A stretch of DNA of 15,122 nucleotides from Croceicoccus sp. (lineage in GTDB: Bacteria; Pseudomonadota; Alphaproteobacteria; Sphingomonadales; Sphingomonadaceae). Under the pieces are notes generated by a model. The model was not told where the DNA came from and did not search any database. It was given only the letters and a program-made list of their open reading frames with translations. The stretch covers positions 1 through 15,122 of the forward strand of contig JAPYSD010000033.1 in NCBI GenBank assembly GCA_029936705.1. The letters are read 5' to 3'. Of the stretch, positions 1 to 6,708 are shown in pieces. A program made the position numbers and the translations under genes. Position 1 is the first letter of the stretch. Each line of letters starts with the position of its first letter.

Positions 1-1288
1 GCGTGAAGATCACCGCGGTAGCCACGCCGATCAAGGCCGCGACGGTGATGCCGTTCAGCAGCGCGACCCGCATTTCGCGCCAGATCACGCGGCTGGTGTT
101 CGACCGGGTCAGCTGGTTCATCGCCAGCGCGCGGACCGACACCGCCATGGTCTGCGTGCCTGCATTGCCGCCGATGCTGGCGACGATCGGCATCAGGATC
201 GCCAGCGCCACCAGCTGCTCGATCGCCGCGCCGAACGCCGCGATGATCAGCGAGGCGACCAGCGCGGTGCCCAGGTTCGCGATCAGCCAGCGCACGCGCT
301 GCGAATAGGACGTGCGGATCGGCTCGTTGATGTCGCCTTCGCCCGCGCCCGACAGCAGCAGCGTGTCCTCGCCCGCTTCTTCCTGGATGATATGCGCGAC
401 GTCGTCGGCGGTGATCTGCCCGATCAGCCTGCCGCTGCGGTCCACCACGGCGGCGGAAATCAGCGCGTATTTCTGGAAGCGCAGCGCGACCTCTTCCTGG
501 TCGAGGTCGGCGGGGATCAGCGTCTGGTCGCGCTTCATCACGTCGGCGATGGCGACGCCGCGCGGAGTGCGCAGGATCCACGACAATTGCACCGATCCGA
601 CCGGGCGATGCGCGGGATCGACGACGAACACCTCCCAGAACTCGGTCGTCAGGTCCGCGTTTTCGCGCATGTAGTCGATCAGGTCGCCGATCGTGATATG
701 CTCGGGCACCGCGACCAGGTCGCGCTGCATCAGGCGGCCTGCCGATTCCTCGGGGAAGGATAGCGCGCTCTCGATCGCGGCGCGGTCCTCGGGGCCCATC
801 TCGGCCAGGACGGCGGCCTGGTCGCGCGCGTCCAAGTCCTCGATCAGCGCGACGGCGTCGTCGGTTTCCAGCTGTTCGGCGATGCCCGCGACCGCGTCGG
901 GCGGCAGCGCCTCGAGCAGGTCGTCGCGGACGTAGTCGTTCATCTCCGAGATGACTTCGCCGCTCATCAGATCGGCGATGCCGCGGGCGAGGGCGGGACG
1001 ATCCTCGCGCGGGAGGATCTCGAACAGGTCGGCGATGTCGGCGGGGTGGAGCGGTTCGACCAGGTCGCGGACGTCGGTCTCGGCGTCCTCTCCCAGCGCC
1101 TCGCGCACCGCCTCGACGAATTCGGGCTTCAGCCGGTCGTCCTCGTCCAGCCGCTCCGCGCGGGCTTCCTCCGCCTCGGTCAGGCGATCGGCATCCTCCG
1201 CCGCGATGATCTCCGCCAGCGTCGCCTCTTCGGCCGCACCCGGTTCGGCCCCGTGCCCGTCGGCAGGATTATGATCGTCGCGGTCCAT
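1..1288 (-). CDS. mgtE: Magnesium transporter MgtE (C-terminus cut off by window edge)
   Basis: This gene encodes an inner-membrane Mg2+ channel/transporter gated by cytoplasmic Mg2+-binding domains. Reading the minus strand from the ATG at 1288 gives 429 residues with no stop before the window edge. An acidic leader (about 1-50) is followed by an MgtE_N superhelical region (about 55-185) and a CBS pair (about 186-305; LMQRDLVAVPEH, then DVMKRDQTLIPADLDQEE). The transmembrane domain begins near residue 333. The family signature PIVASIGGNAGTQ is at residues 367-379. MgtE proteins are usually about 450-480 residues, so only the last helices are missing. An in-frame TAG lies five codons upstream, so the start is the ATG at 1288 or the GTG just before it. 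No strong Shine-Dalgarno or M-box-like leader was recognised. It is divergent from the cyclophilin gene. The family call is very secure; exact start less so. Confidence 0.95.
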   Translation of the reverse strand, partial: MDRDDHNPADGHGAEPGAAEEATLAEIIAAEDADRLTEAEEARAERLDEDDRLKPEFVEAVREALGEDAETDVRDLVEPLHPADIADLFEILPREDRPALARGIADLMSGEVISEMNDYVRDDLLEALPPDAVAGIAEQLETDDAVALIEDLDARDQAAVLAEMGPEDRAAIESALSFPEESAGRLMQRDLVAVPEHITIGDLIDYMRENADLTTEFWEVFVVDPAHRPVGSVQLSWILRTPRGVAIADVMKRDQTLIPADLDQEEVALRFQKYALISAAVVDRSGRLIGQITADDVAHIIQEEAGEDTLLLSGAGEGDINEPIRTSYSQRVRWLIANLGTALVASLIIAAFGAAIEQLVALAILMPIVASIGGNAGTQTMAVSVRALAMNQLTRSNTSRVIWREMRVALLNGITVAALIGVATAVIFT

Positions 1289-1313
1289 CACCGCCGGTGT
1301 CTAGGATGCTGCA

Positions 1314-1338
1314 CCGCGAAATCAACCGCGAAACGCGG
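1314..1338. repeat. Short direct repeat plus palindrome upstream of mgtE
   Basis: CCGCGAAA occurs twice, at 1314-1321 and 1326-1333, 12 bp apart. The second copy is part of an inverted repeat, CCGCG-AAA-CGCGG (1326-1338). The site is 26-50 bp upstream of the mgtE start, where an operator or a small 5' hairpin would act. Nothing identifies a binding protein, and in GC-rich DNA such short repeats can arise by chance. Confidence 0.3.
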
Positions 1339-1477
1339 CTTTCCCCCTTGTTGCGCGTCGGTGGCCCGCCTGTTGACTGCCTGTGGAAGACCCGGTGGGA
1401 AAACCTGGCGAAACGCCGTTGAAAACCCTGTGGGCGAGCCGGCAGGACGCGGCACGCGGCAGCGGGCAGGCGCGGGC

Positions 1478-1505
1478 GTGACATCTCGCGGTGAGACCCT
1501 ATATG
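1478..1505 (+). promoter_or_regulatory. Probable sigma70-type promoter of the cyclophilin gene
   Basis: A -35-like GTGACA (1478-1483, five of six matches to TTGACA) is followed after 16 bp by TATATG (1500-1505) as the -10. Transcription would start near 1512 and give a leader of about 45 nt before the ATG at 1558. A strong ribosome binding site, AAAGGAG (1546-1552), lies five bases before the ATG. The promoter is predicted by eye only. Confidence 0.5.
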
Positions 1506-1557
1506 CGGGTACGACCTGGAAGAACGCCCCGACAACGCGGGCGACAAAGGAGATTAC

Positions 1558-2022
1558 ATGTCCGAGGATAAACTCACCCTCACGCTCGACACCGGCAATG
1601 GCGAGGGCGGCGACGTCGTCATCAAGCTTCGCCCCGACCTGGCCCCCGGCCACGTCGAGCGTATCAAGGAACTGGCCAGCGAAGGCTTCTACGACGGCGT
1701 GAAGTTTCACCGCGTGATCCCCGGCTTCATGGCGCAGGGCGGCTGCCCCAACGGCACGGGCATGGGCGGTTCGGACAAGCCCGACCTCAAGGCCGAGTTC
1801 AACGACCACCCGCACACGCGCGGCGTCTGCTCGATGGCGCGCACGTCCGCGCCCAACAGCGCCAATTCGCAGTTCTTCATCTGCTTCGACGACGCCCGTT
1901 TCCTGGACCGCCAGTACACCGTCTGGGGCGAGGTCGAGGAAGGCATGGAGCACGTCGACGCGCTGCCCAAGGGCGAGCCGCCGGCAAATCCGGGCAAGAT
2001 CGTGAAGGCGACCGTTTCGTAA
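1558..2022 (+). CDS. Cyclophilin-type peptidyl-prolyl cis-trans isomerase, cytoplasmic
   Basis: The 154-residue product is a single cyclophilin domain that catalyses cis-trans isomerisation of proline peptide bonds. FHRVIPGFMAQGG (50-62) carries the catalytic Arg52 and the Phe57/Met58/Gln60 pocket residues. The second signature, SANSQFFIC, is at 101-109. The N-terminus has no signal peptide, so the protein is expected in the cytoplasm, as for PpiB-type enzymes. The position matching Trp121 of human cyclophilin A is Phe115 and that matching His126 is Tyr120. Such changes are common in bacteria and usually lower cyclosporin binding. The start is fixed by AAAGGAG just upstream. The gene stands alone, between its own promoter and a strong terminator. 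Confidence 0.96.
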   Translation: MSEDKLTLTLDTGNGEGGDVVIKLRPDLAPGHVERIKELASEGFYDGVKFHRVIPGFMAQGGCPNGTGMGGSDKPDLKAEFNDHPHTRGVCSMARTSAPNSANSQFFICFDDARFLDRQYTVWGEVEEGMEHVDALPKGEPPANPGKIVKATVS

Positions 2023-2047
2023 TTCGGGACGTCAGCGATGTATGAAA

Positions 2048-2078
2048 GAGGGGCGCCTGTAGGGCGCCCCTTTTTTTT
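2048..2078 (+). terminator. Rho-independent terminator after the cyclophilin gene
   Basis: A perfect 8-bp GC stem, GGGGCGCC (2050-2057) with GGCGCCCC (2063-2070), has a 5-nt loop. It is followed directly by eight T residues (2071-2078). The two flanking bases 2048-2049 can extend the stem into the T-tract. It begins 26 bp after the TAA. Confidence 0.93.
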
Positions 2079-2245
2079 GTGTGGCGGCGGCTATCCGCGT
2101 GGATGGCAGAAAAGCGATGTCTGCCTGCGACCGATTGCGGACGGTGCTGCTAGATCGGCTCAATATCTGCAATGGGGTGGGAAGTGATCATTGCCCAGCG
2201 TGCCATGATAACCGTCGTGTGAAGACGCACCGCAAGGTGTCGAGA

Positions 2246-2275
2246 TAGACATACGGATTGCTCGAAATCTAAACT
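2246..2275 (+). promoter_or_regulatory. Possible promoter of the orphan lipoprotein gene
   Basis: TAGACA (2246-2251, five of six to TTGACA) and TAAACT (2270-2275, four of six to TATAAT) are 18 bp apart and end 34 bp before the ATG at 2310. The rest of the spacer from the terminator at 2078 to this site holds nothing I can name. The call is by eye in a relatively AT-rich region, where chance matches are more likely. Confidence 0.35.
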
Positions 2276-2309
2276 GTGGCAAATCCAGCATGGGTCTGGG
2301 GGATATTTG

Positions 2310-2807
2310 ATGCTTTGGGTTCAACGCGCGACGATACTGAGTCTATCGTTCTTTGTGGTGTCGTGTGGTGCTGATCAGCCGATTGATTGCGTTCAGGCCG
2401 ATCGGGATGTTTTCGACTGTTTCGAGGCGAATCCTTCCGCATTGGATGAGGGCCGCTACGATCGGTGCATTCCGCACTCAAAAGCGCTGTCTATTACAGG
2501 TATCTGGGTGTCGGACTTGGAATGGAACCAGTTTCACGAGGACGGCGGGGAGTTGCCAACCGACGTAAAGCTCAGCGATTTCAAGCGGTACGTTGGAATC
2601 TTGCCGGAATTAACGAGATCTGATGCGCTTGGCGAGATTAATGGCAGCGGCGGGGCTGTGATCGGTCGTATTCGCTTTATCGGTCGGCGCCCTCTTTGCA
2701 GCCCTTATCTCAGTTCTGCCTGGATCATGGTCGACCGCGTGCTTTCTTGGGAACCACTCGAAACAGGACCTTCCGGTTCGATCACCAACGGACCTCATAC
2801 CAACTAG
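2310..2807 (+). CDS. Orphan predicted lipoprotein of unknown function
   Basis: The 165-residue product was not recognised. It starts with a short hydrophobic signal (MLWVQRATILSLSFFVVSC) ending in a VVSC lipobox, so it is probably lipidated and anchored in the envelope. The mature part has several cysteines (CVQ, DCFE, RCIP, PLCSPY) that could form disulfides in the periplasm, and a stretch GIWVSDLEWNQF that looks like a beta-rich core. A TTG codon directly precedes the ATG; GGGGGA about 6 bp upstream of the ATG serves as ribosome binding site. GC is clearly lower than in the neighbours: I counted 32 of 60 G or C at 2341-2400, against 45 of 60 at 5581-5640 in phoH. This fits accessory DNA. 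Coding status is likely, function unknown. Confidence 0.7.
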   Translation: MLWVQRATILSLSFFVVSCGADQPIDCVQADRDVFDCFEANPSALDEGRYDRCIPHSKALSITGIWVSDLEWNQFHEDGGELPTDVKLSDFKRYVGILPELTRSDALGEINGSGGAVIGRIRFIGRRPLCSPYLSSAWIMVDRVLSWEPLETGPSGSITNGPHTN

Positions 2808-3023
2808 ACTATTCGTGGCCTCGTACTCGTCAAACCCGCAATGTTGTCGTTAGCTGTCATCGGCAAGCGGTGTTCGCAACATCCGCTTCCAACCAATTTC
2901 CCGACATTCGCGGTTCAAACCAGCCTTCAAACTGCCCAGCCACGGCAAAGCCGCGGCTGTGACGTCGAACGGCTCGCTGCGGGCTTAGACCCTTGCGGCC
3001 GCCGGCCGGGTTGCAGCCTCTGG
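2808..3023. other. Non-coding low-GC spacer between lipoprotein and lysR
   Basis: No convincing gene, tRNA or terminator is visible here. A short open frame starting at 2841 runs through the following palindrome and has no ribosome binding site, so I do not call it. Composition up to about 2940 resembles the islet to the left rather than the lysR-corC operon. The stretch may be remnant or repeat-family DNA, but I cannot show this from one copy. Confidence 0.4.
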
Positions 3024-3066
3024 CATTTTAGTTCTGCGCTCGCTTCGCGATGCTCGAACTAAAATG
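3024..3066. repeat. 43-bp palindrome between convergent genes (possible bidirectional terminator or REP-like element)
   Basis: CATTTTAGTTC (3024-3034) is a perfect inverted copy of GAACTAAAATG (3056-3066). On the same axis an inner stem TCGC/GCGA (3040-3043 with 3047-3050) closes a TTC triloop. A 5 x 5 internal bubble separates the two stems. It begins 4 bp after the lysR stop codon and lies downstream of the convergent lipoprotein gene, the right place for a bidirectional transcription terminator. It lacks a run of six or more T on either strand, so it is not a classical terminator. A mobile or REP-like palindrome is the alternative. Confidence 0.7.
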
Positions 3067-3070
3067 AGGG

Positions 3071-3958
3071 CTACAACTTCGCACTCTGCAGCCAGTCGTG
3101 GAAAATACGCACGGGGCGCGTTTCCAGTGCCTTGGGGCGGCAGACGAACCAGAAGCTGTAGGGGCTCTCGATCTCGAGGTCGGGGAACAGCCGTGCCAGC
3201 CGCTCGTCCCGAGCGCGGGAGAGGTGGTCGCCGTGCATGATGGCGATGCCCAGGCCCTGCGCCGCGCCTTCCAGGATCAGCGCCCCCGAATCGAAGTGAT
3301 CGACCAGCGGCTCGCGGCGCGTGTCGATGCCGACCGCTTCGCGCCATGCGTTGAAGCTGAGGTCCATGTCCGAATGGACGAGGTAGTTCATCTTCTCCAG
3401 CCGTGCCGGATCGGGGACACCGCCCATCTCGTCCACCGTCTTGCGCGAGGCGATGGCGTGGACCTTGTTCTGGTCCAGCCGCACCGCGTGCAGCCTGGGG
3501 TCGATCTGGTCCGCGATGACGATGGCGGCATCGATCGATTCGCCCAGCCGCGCCATCGGATTGGGCGAGCTGTCGATGTCGATGTGCAGCGCCGGATACA
3601 GCTGGCGCAATTCGGGCAGGCGCGGCATCAGCCGCTGTTCGCCGAACAGGGGCAGCACGTTCAGGCGCAGGCGCATGATCTTGTTGTCGGCCATCTGCCG
3701 GCCGACCTGCTCGGCCAGCTCGTCGAGCGCGGGTGCGACCGCGTCGAACAGCGCCTGCCCGTCCTCGGTCAGCTTCATGGTCTGGTGGCCGCGGTTGAAC
3801 AGCTTGCGGCCCGTGTAATCCTCAAGCGCGGTGACGCGCCGCGACAATGCCGACGGGCTGAGCGCCAGTTCGGCCGCCGCCGCCTTGGCGGAGCCCAGCC
3901 GCACGATGCGAACGAACGCTTCCAGCGATCGCAGGGGAGGCAGGCGGCGTGTCGCCAT
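3071..3958 (-). CDS. LysR-family transcriptional regulator, GcvA/AmpR-like
   Basis: The 295-residue product has the length and layout of LysR regulators. A winged helix-turn-helix covers about residues 6-65 (LPPLRSLEAFVRIVRLGSA, then the recognition-helix region SPSALSRRVTALE). The effector-binding domain runs from about 90 to 290. The opening LPPLRSLEAF is typical of the GcvA/AmpR branch, which controls amino-acid, beta-lactamase or other metabolic targets; the effector cannot be read from the sequence. The ATG at 3958 shares one base with the corC stop (TGATG), so translation is coupled to corC. A TTG one codon earlier is the less likely start. LysR genes are more often divergent from their target, so this placement at the end of a housekeeping operon is unusual. 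Confidence 0.92.
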   Translation of the reverse strand: MATRRLPPLRSLEAFVRIVRLGSAKAAAAELALSPSALSRRVTALEDYTGRKLFNRGHQTMKLTEDGQALFDAVAPALDELAEQVGRQMADNKIMRLRLNVLPLFGEQRLMPRLPELRQLYPALHIDIDSSPNPMARLGESIDAAIVIADQIDPRLHAVRLDQNKVHAIASRKTVDEMGGVPDPARLEKMNYLVHSDMDLSFNAWREAVGIDTRREPLVDHFDSGALILEGAAQGLGIAIMHGDHLSRARDERLARLFPDLEIESPYSFWFVCRPKALETRPVRIFHDWLQSAKL

Positions 3959-4896
3959 CAATCGGCACTTTCGTCTTCTGTCGGCTGGTTCGCGACGGGC
4001 GGATGCAGCCGGATGCGTTCGACATGGCGCTCGTCGCCCGCGATCACTTCCAGCTTCCAGCCGCTGTCATGTTCCAGCACCTCGCCCACGGTGGGCACGC
4101 GCTCTGCCAGAACGAAGGCGAGACCGCCCAGCGTGTCAACCTGTCCTTCGACCTCGGCCAGGCGCGGATCGACCCGGCGCGCCACGTCGATCAGCTGCGC
4201 GCGGGCGTCGGCATCCCACATGCCCTCGTCGATGGGGACAAGCAGTTCGACGGGCGCGTCGTCGTGCTCGTCCTCGATATCGCCTACGATCTCCTCGACC
4301 AGGTCCTCGATCGTGATGACGCCGTCGGTGCCCGAATATTCGTCGACCACGATGGCCAGGTGCACCCGGCGCGAACGCATGTCGGCCAGCACGTCCAGCG
4401 CGCCGCGCGCCTGCGGCACATAGAGCGGCTGGCGCATCAGCGTGGTCCAGTCCTTGGGCGGCGGGCGGTTCTGCGCCAGGAACGGGAACACGTCCTTGAT
4501 CAGCATCATGCCGATCACGTGGTCCAGCGTTTCGGAATAGACCGGCAGGCGCGAATGGCCGTGTTCGGCAAAGGTCGCGACGAGCGTGTCCCAGCTGGCC
4601 GCGCGGTCGATCGCGATGATCTCGCCACGCGGGATCGATACGTCGTCGGCGTCCTTTTCCGAAAAGTGCAGCAGGTTGCGCAGCATCTGCCGTTCGATCT
4701 GCGAGAGGTCGCCGTTTTCGTGCGCAGGCCCTTCGCGGCCTTCCTCTTCCTCGTGCTCGTCGATGGCTTCCTCGATCTGGGCGCGCAGCGATTGCTCGCC
4801 GTCACCGCCATCGAAGAACGCGCGGATGCGGTGCCACAAGAGGCGCCTGTCCGGCTCCTGGGAGCCGGTGTCGGTACTGTGACTGCTCTCGGCCAT
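3958..4896 (-). CDS. corC: CorC/YbeX-type CBS-domain protein (Mg2+/Co2+ homeostasis)
   Basis: The 312-residue protein has no membrane segment and no DUF21 domain, so it is the soluble YbeX/CorC type rather than a full CNNM-like transporter. After an acidic N-terminus (about 1-80) come two CBS domains (about 85-140 and 150-205), with the signature VVDEYSGTDGVITIEDLVEE at 183-202. A C-terminal CorC_HlyC domain follows (about 218-298, with DTLGGLAF and VPTVGE). The family is linked to Mg2+/Co2+ efflux and, in the ybeZYX operon, to ribosome and RNA metabolism. AAAGG lies just upstream of the ATG. The gene is 60 bp downstream of ybeY. Homologues are often labelled hemolysin-like, but nothing here suggests a toxin. 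Confidence 0.94.
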   Translation of the reverse strand: MAESSHSTDTGSQEPDRRLLWHRIRAFFDGGDGEQSLRAQIEEAIDEHEEEEGREGPAHENGDLSQIERQMLRNLLHFSEKDADDVSIPRGEIIAIDRAASWDTLVATFAEHGHSRLPVYSETLDHVIGMMLIKDVFPFLAQNRPPPKDWTTLMRQPLYVPQARGALDVLADMRSRRVHLAIVVDEYSGTDGVITIEDLVEEIVGDIEDEHDDAPVELLVPIDEGMWDADARAQLIDVARRVDPRLAEVEGQVDTLGGLAFVLAERVPTVGEVLEHDSGWKLEVIAGDERHVERIRLHPPVANQPTEDESAD

Positions 4897-4956
4897 GACC
4901 GGCCTTTCGAACCCTTCGTCTATGTCCGGCCCGAGGGTGACCGGGCGCGGCCAGTT

Positions 4957-5460
4957 TCAAGAATGATAGGGATCGCCGATCCCAAGCCGGGCGAGCGCCC
5001 GCACTTCAAGCCCCTCCATCTCCTCGGCCTCGGCTGTCCCCAGCTCGTGATCGTGACCGACAAGGTGGAGCAGCCCGTGAATCACCAGATGCGTTGCATG
5101 AACTGCAAGTGCAACCGATTTTTCCGCCGCCTCGCGCATGCAGGTCTCGCGCGCCATCACGATGTCGCCCAGCATGACGGGCGCGCCGCGGTTCTCCTCG
5201 GCGCCCGCGCGCAGCACTTCCTCGCGCGAGAGCATGGGGAAACTCAGCACGTTGGTCGGCTTGTCCTTGGCCCGCCACTGGCGGTTGAGGACATGCACTT
5301 CCTCGTCATCAGCAAAGACCAGGCTGACGAGCATGTCGGGATTGGCCAGCTCGGGCGCTTCGGCGGCGATGGCTTCGGCGGCGCGATGGGCCAGCCTGTC
5401 CCAGTCGGTCTCGTCCCCCCATTCGGGCGAGACGTCGATCTCAAGCGTTGGTGCGGTCAT
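4957..5460 (-). CDS. ybeY: Endoribonuclease / rRNA maturation factor YbeY
   Basis: YbeY is a small zinc metalloprotein needed for 16S rRNA 3'-end maturation and 70S quality control. The 167-residue product carries the zinc motif HGLLHLVGHDH, with His128, His132 and His138 as ligands, and the conserved segment NRQWRAKDKPTNVLSFP (59-75). The start is the ATG at 5460 because AAGGA (5468-5472) lies seven bases before it. A TTG seven codons earlier opens the same frame but has no comparable binding site. It starts 26 bp after the phoH stop and is followed by corC, which gives the classical ybeZ-ybeY-ybeX order. Length and motifs are complete. Confidence 0.96.
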   Translation of the reverse strand: MTAPTLEIDVSPEWGDETDWDRLAHRAAEAIAAEAPELANPDMLVSLVFADDEEVHVLNRQWRAKDKPTNVLSFPMLSREEVLRAGAEENRGAPVMLGDIVMARETCMREAAEKSVALAVHATHLVIHGLLHLVGHDHELGTAEAEEMEGLEVRALARLGIGDPYHS

Positions 5461-5486
5461 GCGAACATCCTTGCGCGGCAAAGGGC

Positions 5487-6587
5487 TCAGCCCTGCGCGT
5501 CCGGCCCTTCATAGGCATCGACGATGCGGCCCACGATGGGATGGCGCACCACGTCGGCGGCGGTAAAGCGGCTGACCGCGATCCCGTCGACCCCTTCCAG
5601 CCGGTCGACCGCGTCGGCCAGCCCGGAATGGCGGTCGCCGCCCGGAATATCGACCTGCCTGGGGTCGCCGCACACCACCATGCGGCTGTTCTGGCCGAAA
5701 CGGGTCAGGAACATCTTCATCTGCTCGCGCGTGGTGTTCTGCGCTTCGTCCAGGATCACGAAGGCATCGGCCAGCGTGCGCCCGCGCATGAAGGCGATGG
5801 GCGCGATCTCGATCTCTCCGGAAGCCAGCCGGCGCTCCACCTGCTCGGGCGGCATGCAGTCGAACAGCGCGTCGTAGAGCGGGCGCAGATAGGGATCGAC
5901 CTTGTCCTTCATGTCGCCGGGCAGGAAGCCCAGCTTCTCGCCCGCCTCGACCGCGGGGCGCGACAGGATCAGGCGCTGCACGCTGCCGGTGATTAGCTGC
6001 GCGACTGCCTGTGCCACCGCCAGATAGGTCTTGCCCGTGCCCGCCGGGCCCAGCGCGAAGATGATGTCGTTGCTGACCAGCGCCTGCATGTAGTTTTCCT
6101 GCGCCTTCGAGCGCGGGGCAATGGTCTTCTTGCGCGTGCGGATCATGATCTGCGGGCGGCCGTTGCGGTTGAGGTTTCCGCCGAGGCCCCCTGCGTCATC
6201 GCCGGTGACGATCCCGTCCAGCGTCGGCTCGCTGCTCATCGCGATCAGCGCGTCGACCGCGCCAGCGTCAAGCTCGAACCCCGACAGCAGTTGCTGCTGC
6301 ATCCCGGCCAGCACGTCGCGGGTACGGGCGACGGCTTCCTCGCTCCCCTCGATCTGCACGCGATTGCCCCGCGCGGCGATATAGACGCCGAGGCGATCTT
6401 CTATCTGTACGAGATTGCGATCGAATTGCCCGAACAGCGCGCCCAGCATCTCGGCGTCGGGGAATTCCATCTCGGTCCGGGCCCGGGCCGCGCCATGCGC
6501 GGTTCGGTCGCCAGTCGGTCCTGTGCGATCGGGCCAGTTGCCCGTGGGGGCCGTGGGTGCGGCAACGCGCGCGTTCTTGCGGCTCAC
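5487..6587 (-). CDS. ybeZ: PhoH-family ATPase (YbeZ)
   Basis: The 366-residue product is a PhoH/YbeZ P-loop ATPase that works with YbeY in RNA metabolism. A basic, Pro/Thr-rich tail (1-40) is followed by a KH-like segment (about 55-100). Walker A is GPAGTGKT (180-187), Walker B is VILDEAQ (277-283) and CGDPRQVD (306-313) is a sensor-like motif. The start is a GTG at 6587, supported by AAGGAG five bases upstream. An ATG at residue 40 would keep the core but has no comparable site. It heads the operon phoH-ybeY-corC-lysR, probably from its own promoter at about 6669-6696. It is separated from miaB by two lipoprotein genes. Confidence 0.95.
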   Translation of the reverse strand: MSRKNARVAAPTAPTGNWPDRTGPTGDRTAHGAARARTEMEFPDAEMLGALFGQFDRNLVQIEDRLGVYIAARGNRVQIEGSEEAVARTRDVLAGMQQQLLSGFELDAGAVDALIAMSSEPTLDGIVTGDDAGGLGGNLNRNGRPQIMIRTRKKTIAPRSKAQENYMQALVSNDIIFALGPAGTGKTYLAVAQAVAQLITGSVQRLILSRPAVEAGEKLGFLPGDMKDKVDPYLRPLYDALFDCMPPEQVERRLASGEIEIAPIAFMRGRTLADAFVILDEAQNTTREQMKMFLTRFGQNSRMVVCGDPRQVDIPGGDRHSGLADAVDRLEGVDGIAVSRFTAADVVRHPIVGRIVDAYEGPDAQG

Positions 6588-6668
6588 TCGTGCTCCTTGT
6601 CACGACCGGCAGGGGTGATGCGGAACCGACTCGGACCGCGATGAAAACCGGCCTGTTTCTTCCCCTGC

Positions 6669-6696
6669 AAGATAGGTGCCCGCCGGGCTTAGACAA
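6669..6696 (-). promoter_or_regulatory. Possible promoter of the phoH-ybeY-corC-lysR operon
   Basis: On the minus strand TTGTCT (6696-6691) and TATCTT (6674-6669) are 16 bp apart, each with four of six consensus matches. The leader to the GTG at 6587 would be about 75 nt. The site lies in the 121-bp gap after the stop of the upstream lipoprotein gene, so the operon need not rely on read-through. By-eye prediction. Confidence 0.4.
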
Positions 6697-6708
6697 GTCG
6701 CCAGAGGG

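Noticed and set aside
1373..1401. TTGACT at 1373-1378 as a -35 for the cyclophilin gene
   Set aside because: At 17 bp spacing the would-be -10 is TGGGAA, which is too poor. The pair at 1478-1505 is better placed.
1382..1436. DnaA boxes marking a replication origin
   Set aside because: The matches are only partial (seven of nine at best), there is no AT-rich unwinding element, and no dnaA, hemE, parA or gidA gene is near.
2841..3062. A 73-residue plus-strand open frame in the low-GC spacer
   Set aside because: It has no ribosome binding site, runs into the palindrome and has a composition without any recognisable domain.
3098..5514. Two long plus-strand open frames (3098-4423 and 3949-5514)
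   Set aside because: They lie antisense to lysR, corC and ybeY, which have clear motifs and ribosome binding sites. The frames are shadows of GC-rich codon bias and show no domain.
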